Source: Monarcha castaneiventris obscurior (Eukaryota; Chordata; Aves; Passeriformes; Monarchidae). Taken from it: 64,000 nt of DNA. This document shows positions 61,601 to 64,000 of the stretch, in pieces. The notes beneath the pieces are model-generated. The model had not been told where the DNA came from and made no database searches. It saw only the letters and a program-made list of their open reading frames with translations. The translations under genes and the position numbers were made by a program. Position 1 is the first letter of the stretch. Every line of letters begins with the position of its first letter. The stretch covers positions 5,703,001 to 5,767,000 of the forward strand of contig JAMPIT010000230.1 in NCBI GenBank assembly GCA_026261815.1. The letters run 5' to 3'.

Positions 61601-63983
61601 CCGCCTGCCACTTACTTTCCAAGAAAAGCAATCAAAGACAAGGTATGTTCATATTACAACAGACCACAAATCCTCAATCTTGACCAGTAGCTTCAAGGCT
61701 CACTCAAAACAGGCGAAGCAATTCCATCCATTTTGGATAATTTTAAATAGAGCAGTGAGGTAGAACAGACATTGCATAAAGGCCTTGAGTATTTGTACCA
61801 GGAATCACACTTGGCTTCTGGGATGTTCCAAAAACATCCAGGACTCAAAGTAAAAAAATTCCAAAATGGAATTCCCTCTCCTGGGTTTTGATACTAAAAG
61901 CAAAACTACCCTAAAGCACCAACAATCATCTTTTCCCTGGCATCTGCAGAAGGCTATGGTTCTGTCTTATCCATCTCTTCTCACAAATGCTTTCAAGCAT
62001 AAACGTGCAATGATGATCTGATTTATCTTGAATGGGATTTACTGATAGCCACTATCATAACAAAATTACACTTTGACTATTAAAAATTTCATGTAAAGTG
62101 CAAGTTTCACGTAGCTGGGATACACAGAGCACCTGTTGGAGCCAGTGGAACTCGACAAGCAAAGTACCTTACCCAGTATGCTAATGCACAGAATCCTTGG
62201 TTTTGTTGGATTGCAGGAGATACAAACCCCATTGTAATTAGCTAACATATATTTTAGAAGAAAAGATAAATATTAGCTGTGGCTAGATACTTAAGTGTCA
62301 AAAGGAAAATGGTGTGGCCTCCACATGAAAACTGGAGGACAAACAGAGCTGGTAAAAGTTCTCAGCCCTGTATATACCTGAAGTGAAGGAAGAAGAAAGG
62401 AGAGTGTTTTCCAGCCAAAATGAACAAGTAGGGTTAACCAGCAGCCCATCACCAAACTCCCTGGAAGCTGAATGCATTCGTTTGGTCACCCAAACTCCTA
62501 ACTGAAGTGACCTGGATACTTCTGCAGTTTGGTCAATGCCCATCAATGCTGCAGCAGGATCAGCTCAGTGCAGGTGACACCAGACAACATTTACACACCA
62601 CCTGAGCTGGGCCCTGCAGGTGTTTTCTGGCATAGCTGCATTGCTGTGATCCCCAGTACCTTCTGCTATGGAATAAAGTCTCTGTTTCTCCCCATTATTG
62701 TCTCTGAATTAAAATTTTCCTTCACACAGTAGTTTCTAAGTTGTCTGTTTTGCTGTCCTCTGTTTTTTCTCAAGTGAACCCAAAAATCCCAACTTGAATA
62801 CAGTACTTCAGCTTAGTTTTCCCTAATCCCACCAAGAACCAAAATGGCAACTTCACTGCCTTCATGCTAGTTCCTGTCAATGCAACCAGAAATTATGTTT
62901 CCCTCCCAAATCCAATTATTCCCCTGATGCCTTTACATTACATGCCATGCTTCAATGACTCACAGTCTTTTGCATCCATATTTCATTCATTTCATTCACC
63001 GGATTTCAAAATCACTTTCCAAGACCCTCTGCTTTCTGACAATTGCCATCTAAAGGGAGCAAAATTCCCCCAAGTACAGTATCATTAAAAACAAAAGCGT
63101 AATCATTTGGATGATAAAAATTAATGGAAACATGCTACAATTGGTCCCCAGTCAGTCATTCCAGTTTAATCTATTTGATATTTATGATTTGAAATTAATT
63201 TTGATGTGACTCCCATTATAGTAACTTTTCACTATGTTTCTTTACATTCACATGAAGTTCACATATTAATACAATCGTTCGCATCTCATTGTTCAAAAAT
63301 TGCTTTGCCAAATTCCCTGCTTCACTGAAATACTCAGCCCTCTCAACCTGAATGTATTCAATGAAGTTGAATATTTTATGATTCTTTACCCATTTAAGAC
63401 AGTTTTCTTAACATATTATTGTTAATACCGACCACATTTGAACCTTTTTTGGGATGTCTGTGATCTTTAAAATTCACAAATCAAGCTTGTTTTCTCAGGG
63501 CCATCTGTTATTTAATCGCCCTTCCCATTAGCAAGAAACCTGGGCTTCTTTTCCTTGTTATTTTATTTCTTATGCATTTTTTGAACCTTCTGTCCTTTTA
63601 GCATCCCAAAAAAATTATCTTCCAAAAAATAAAATCTTGATTGAATTGTTTCATTCAAAAAAGAGCTAAGTAATTTTCTTGATCTCAGTACATGTGGGTT
63701 ATAAGGAGTCCTTTTTCCCCCATAGACCTGGCCTGTGCCACAGTGTGCAGCTGTATATACACCTTCACATAAGCACACACATCCCAGCACCAAATCCTCC
63801 CCACTCTGTAATTTTAGCTTCATCAGAAACAAGGGCTGAAAATGAAATATATACTCTGTATTTAATAGTGTTTTCCTACCTTTTTCAAGCCAGCAAATCC
63901 TTCTGATTCCAGGAAGAAAAACGCAAAGGGCATCAATACAAACAAACACAGGTTTGAAAAAAGAGAGGCAAGATTCCACAAAC
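25588..63983 (-). CDS. LMBR1: LMBR1 (limb region 1 membrane protein), exons 5-17 of a split gene
   Basis: This is a multi-pass membrane protein of the LMBR1/LIMR family, related to the lipocalin-1 receptor; its molecular role is poorly defined. Thirteen exons read in order on the minus strand give a protein that aligns with human LMBR1 from about residue 107 to the C-terminus. The total is about 383 residues, one fewer than human because one residue is missing in the last exon. Seen: hydrophobic helices in exons 5, 6, 7-8, 11-12, 13-14, 15 and 16, a charged probable coiled coil in exons 9-11, and a polar C-terminal tail. Every junction has GT/AG and compatible phase, with no internal stop. 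The gene is cut by the window's right edge, so exons 1-4 and the promoter are not here. Intron 5 carries the SHH limb enhancer ZRS. Exon numbers are by homology with human, recalled from memory. Confidence 0.97.
25671..27651 (-). other. LMBR1 intron 16
   Basis: 1,981 bp, GT...AG on the minus strand. AT-rich; no repeat or gene recognised. Confidence 0.85.
27652..27813 (-). CDS. LMBR1: LMBR1 exon 16 equivalent
   Basis: At 162 bp this is the longest coding exon in the window, acceptor TTTAACAG, donor GTAACA. It encodes a loop (ITRFDLLGDFGRFNWLGNFY), the last membrane helix (IVLSYNLLFAIMTTLCLV) and a basic segment RKFTSAVREELLKAL. Conservation with human is near complete. It leaves one base into the next Gly codon. 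Confidence 0.98.
27814..32020 (-). other. LMBR1 intron 15
   Basis: 4,207 bp with correct splice ends. No coding or repeat match was seen; a long antisense-looking frame at 28,505-28,900 lacks any known motif. Confidence 0.85.
32021..32087 (-). CDS. LMBR1: LMBR1 exon 15 equivalent
   Basis: The 67-bp exon lies between AAACAG and GTAAGT. It encodes IIGNCVSILVLSSALPVMSR and TL plus one base of Gly. This membrane helix is identical to the human sequence as recalled. Confidence 0.97.
32088..33547 (-). other. LMBR1 intron 14
   Basis: 1,460 bp. Contains short A-rich runs at about 32,693-32,706 and 32,899-32,918; otherwise nothing recognised. Confidence 0.85.
33548..33638 (-). CDS. LMBR1: LMBR1 exon 14 equivalent
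   Basis: The 91-bp exon lies between TCTCACAG and GTAAGG. It completes Phe, then encodes YLMVSSVVGFYSLRFFENFT and PRKDDTTMTK, phase 0 at the end. It closes a membrane helix and opens a soluble loop conserved with human (human has GNFTPKKDD). Intron 13 is 235 bp. Confidence 0.97.
33874..33947 (-). CDS. LMBR1: LMBR1 exon 13 equivalent
   Basis: The 74-bp exon lies between CTTGTAG and GTATCC. It encodes GPGIGNASLSTFGFVGAALE and then IILI, with two bases of the following Phe codon. The Gly/Ala-rich membrane helix matches human LMBR1 almost exactly. Confidence 0.96.
33948..34425 (-). other. LMBR1 intron 12
   Basis: 478 bp, GTAAAG donor and TTGTAG acceptor; nothing else recognised. Introns 11 (230 bp) and 13 (235 bp) beside it are shorter. 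Confidence 0.85.
34426..34503 (-). CDS. LMBR1: LMBR1 exon 12 equivalent
   Basis: The 78-bp exon is 26 whole codons, acceptor TTATAG, donor GTAAAG. It encodes SISVLLVALNILYLLVDETA and then MPKGSG, completing the helix begun in exon 11. Two human cysteines of this helix are Leu and Tyr here, a conservative change for a membrane span. Intron 11 is 230 bp. Confidence 0.96.
34734..34810 (-). CDS. LMBR1: LMBR1 exon 11 equivalent
   Basis: The 77-bp exon lies between GAACAG and GTAAGA. It completes a Glu codon, then encodes RRKKASAWERNLVYPAVMIL and LLTET. The basic RRKK patch ends the coiled coil and a new membrane helix begins. Phase 0 at the end. Confidence 0.96.
34811..35624 (-). other. LMBR1 intron 10
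   Basis: 814 bp, AT-rich, with an A-run at about 35,273-35,281. No other feature seen. Confidence 0.85.
35625..35705 (-). CDS. LMBR1: LMBR1 exon 10 equivalent
   Basis: The 81-bp exon ends before GTAATG. Translation begins GVSSTVEYQTVELERELEKV and continues KSKKTNL, against human GLSSSVEYNIMELEQELENV; this is the least conserved exon in the window. The acceptor is AAAAG followed by GTGTG, with A rather than C or T at -3, which is unusual. No other AG nearby restores phase. Strongly charged, probable coiled coil. Confidence 0.93.
35706..41202 (-). other. LMBR1 intron 9, with a pyrimidine-rich block
   Basis: 5,497 bp. From about 36,090 to 36,990 the plus strand is strongly C+T-rich, including a CCCT repeat at about 36,108-36,124, and holds a 139-residue open frame on the other strand without a known domain. 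The remainder is ordinary AT-rich intron. Confidence 0.8.
41203..41275 (-). CDS. LMBR1: LMBR1 exon 9 equivalent
   Basis: The 73-bp exon lies between AATACAG and GTATGT. It encodes ILEDLDEQMYIITLEEEAI and then QRKLN, with one base of the next Gly codon. The charged, heptad-like sequence begins the soluble coiled-coil segment that runs on into exons 10 and 11. Confidence 0.96.
41276..42354 (-). other. LMBR1 intron 8
   Basis: 1,079 bp with standard splice ends; nothing recognised. Confidence 0.85.
42355..42419 (-). CDS. LMBR1: LMBR1 exon 8 equivalent
   Basis: The 65-bp exon lies between CCCTGCAG and GTAAGT. It completes the leucine run with a split codon, then encodes CTPVGLSRMFTVMGQLLVKP and a final Thr, ending in phase 0. 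Choosing the acceptor directly before TGTGCA gives exactly five leucines, as in human. Confidence 0.96.
42420..44804 (-). other. LMBR1 intron 7
   Basis: 2,385 bp with standard splice ends. Ordinary composition; no repeat recognised with confidence. Confidence 0.85.
44805..44873 (-). CDS. LMBR1: LMBR1 exon 7 equivalent
   Basis: The 69-bp exon lies between CTTACAG and GTAAGT. It completes the Asp codon from exon 6 and encodes DLWEFYLPYLYSCISLMGC followed by a run of leucines, the start of a membrane helix. It ends one base into the fifth Leu codon. Intron 6 upstream is only 215 bp. Confidence 0.96.
45089..45215 (-). CDS. LMBR1: LMBR1 exon 6 equivalent
   Basis: The 127-bp exon has acceptor CCACAG and donor GTATGG, entering in phase 0 and leaving one base into a codon. 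It encodes GIRARILETLVML, then a long transmembrane helix of Leu, Ile and Val, then DNDAASMESLY. It matches human LMBR1 almost residue for residue. Confidence 0.97.
45216..46829 (-). other. LMBR1 intron 5, 3' portion
   Basis: Includes a CpG-rich patch at 45,655-45,890 just upstream of exon 6 in the sense of transcription. Remaining sequence is AT-rich, with a C-run at about 46,793-46,810 next to the CR1 copy. Confidence 0.8.
45655..45890. other. Small CpG-rich island in LMBR1 intron 5
   Basis: About 235 bp with many CpG dinucleotides (CCCGGCG, CTGCGCAG, CCGCAGCCG, CAGCGCTCGG, CCCCGGCC) inside otherwise CpG-poor AT-rich DNA. No repeat family was recognised. It could be a small promoter or enhancer, or an old insertion such as an LTR piece. 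Confidence 0.6.
46830..47045 (-). mobile_element. CR1 LINE fragment in LMBR1 intron 5
   Basis: GAATCATGGAATGATTGAGG, TGGCAAGGACCTCCAGGGATC, CCTGCTCAAGCAGGGACACC and CATGTCCAAGCATCTTTTGAG are typical of the reverse complement of a CR1 tail. It is inserted in the sense direction relative to LMBR1, which is also on the minus strand. The end near 47,020-47,040 has a short GTAGTAA repeat. Confidence 0.92.
48517..48578. repeat. A-rich low-complexity tract
   Basis: Runs of A broken by single C or G, about 60 bases; possibly a degenerate poly-A. Confidence 0.8.
50363..50397. repeat. AT-rich imperfect palindrome
   Basis: Arms TGTTACA and TGTAACA flank a centre made of TATTATAATA-type words, about 35 bp in all. 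Confidence 0.7.
51982..51999. repeat. Homopolymer A18
   Basis: Uninterrupted run of 18 A. No LINE or SINE body was recognised upstream of it. Confidence 0.9.
56295..56312. repeat. Homopolymer A18
   Basis: Uninterrupted run of 18 A, with a second shorter A run some 40 bases on. No SINE body recognised. Confidence 0.9.
58771..58778 (-). promoter_or_regulatory. ETS-type site in ZRS
   Basis: Plus strand ACTTCCTT, that is AAGGAAGT on the minus strand, within the conserved AAGGAAGTGCTGCTTAGTG context. ETS1/GABP-type sites of this form are known to define ZRS output; individual assignment is by motif. Confidence 0.7.
58877..58884 (-). promoter_or_regulatory. ETS-type site in ZRS
   Basis: Minus-strand TAGGAAGT in the context GAGTAGGAAGTCC, preserved in the ZRS as recalled from human. 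Good match to the GGAA core with flanking A and T. Confidence 0.65.
58945..58950. promoter_or_regulatory. E-box CATCTG in ZRS
   Basis: CATCTG followed by G, directly next to a HOX-like CATAAA. An E-box of this type in the ZRS is the known kind of HAND2 target; the assignment is by motif and context. Confidence 0.6.
58953..58982. promoter_or_regulatory. Pair of HOX13-type sites in ZRS
   Basis: CATAAAA at 58,953 and TTTTATG ending at 58,982 form inverted posterior-HOX words flanking ACAGTACAGGGTCAC. 5' HOXD/HOXA proteins are known activators of the ZRS; the spacing here appears fully conserved with human as recalled. Confidence 0.6.
59129..59140 (-). promoter_or_regulatory. ETS-like and E-box composite in ZRS
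   Basis: On the minus strand CAGGTGGAAGCG combines an E-box (CAGGTG) with a GGAAG core. The same composite is present in the mammalian ZRS as recalled. Confidence 0.5.
59148..59168. promoter_or_regulatory. Homeodomain palindrome and ETS-type site in ZRS
   Basis: TAATTAATTAA at 59,148-59,158 is a double homeodomain core. It is followed within a few bases by AAGGAAGT (59,161-59,168), an ETS-type site on the plus strand. Both lie in one of the best conserved parts of the enhancer. Confidence 0.6.
59286..59302 (+). promoter_or_regulatory. Tandem GATA-type words in ZRS
   Basis: GGATAATT occurs twice, at 59,286 and 59,295, nine bases apart. In human, as recalled, only the second copy is intact. 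GATA6 is a reported limb regulator acting through the ZRS; whether these words are bound is not shown by sequence. Confidence 0.4.
59401..63879 (-). other. LMBR1 intron 5, 5' portion between ZRS and exon 5
   Basis: About 4.5 kb. Contains a CA/TG-rich cluster at 60,023-60,097 and a short CATC repeat near 60,318-60,332. No coding or interspersed repeat recognised. Confidence 0.75.
60023..60097. repeat. Cluster of ACATGTGTGCA-type words
   Basis: ACATGTGTGCA occurs directly at 60,023 and 60,041, with inverted relatives at 60,056-60,065 and 60,082-60,097; a decayed CA/TG microsatellite able to pair with itself. Confidence 0.65.
63880..63983 (-). CDS. LMBR1: LMBR1 exon 5 equivalent
   Basis: The 104-bp exon follows a TTGCAG acceptor and ends before GTAGGA. 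It enters in the middle of a Gly codon (two bases first) and ends in phase 0. The translation starts LWNLASLFSNL and ends EGFAGLKK, containing one hydrophobic helix. It is nearly identical to human LMBR1 residues of about 107-141. The next intron is the one that carries the ZRS in human and mouse (intron 5), which supports the numbering. Confidence 0.96.
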
Positions 63984-64000
63984 CTGCAACAAACAAGAAA

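Noticed and set aside
63563..63879. Open frame running on from exon 5 into intron 5
   Set aside because: Read-through past a good GTAGGA donor; homology to LMBR1 ends exactly at the donor.

Overview
The window is vertebrate nuclear DNA, most likely from a bird. It is AT-rich with split genes, and its only clearly recognisable interspersed repeats are CR1 LINE fragments of the avian/reptilian kind, in both orientations. The order of landmarks is that of the amniote SHH-RNF32-LMBR1 neighbourhood. The species cannot be told from the sequence.

The right two thirds (about 25.6-64.0 kb) is LMBR1 on the minus strand. Thirteen consecutive coding exons, from the exon equivalent to human exon 5 at 63,983-63,880 to the stop codon at 25,590-25,588, could be delimited base by base. 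All have GT/AG junctions, matching phases and no internal stop. They give about 383 residues, the C-terminal three quarters of the multi-pass membrane protein. Exons 1-4 lie beyond the right edge.

Intron 5 (45,216-63,879) holds the most important non-coding element, the ZRS (also called MFCS1), the long-range limb enhancer of Sonic hedgehog, at about 58.68-59.40 kb. It keeps ETS-like, HOX-like and E-box motifs, and it carries a perfect 9-bp-spaced repeat of a GATA-type word. The same intron has a CR1 copy and a small CpG-rich patch next to exon 6.

The left part (1-25.6 kb) is the convergent RNF32 locus on the plus strand. One exon (4,870-5,134) is recognisable but broken by two frameshifts and several stops. 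One RING exon (11,700-11,794) still looks intact. A relic near 19.8-20.0 kb has an in-frame stop, and two weaker relics sit near 6.1-6.3 and 21.9-22.1 kb. RNF32 therefore seems to be a decaying pseudogene here. Between the relics lie CR1 copies and AT-rich stretches that look like conserved non-coding DNA. SHH itself should lie further left, outside the window.

How the parts relate: LMBR1 is a bystander host gene for an enhancer that acts on distant SHH. RNF32 lies between that enhancer and SHH, and its loss would leave the regulatory domain unharmed. No tRNA, rRNA, CRISPR or intact transposase was seen.
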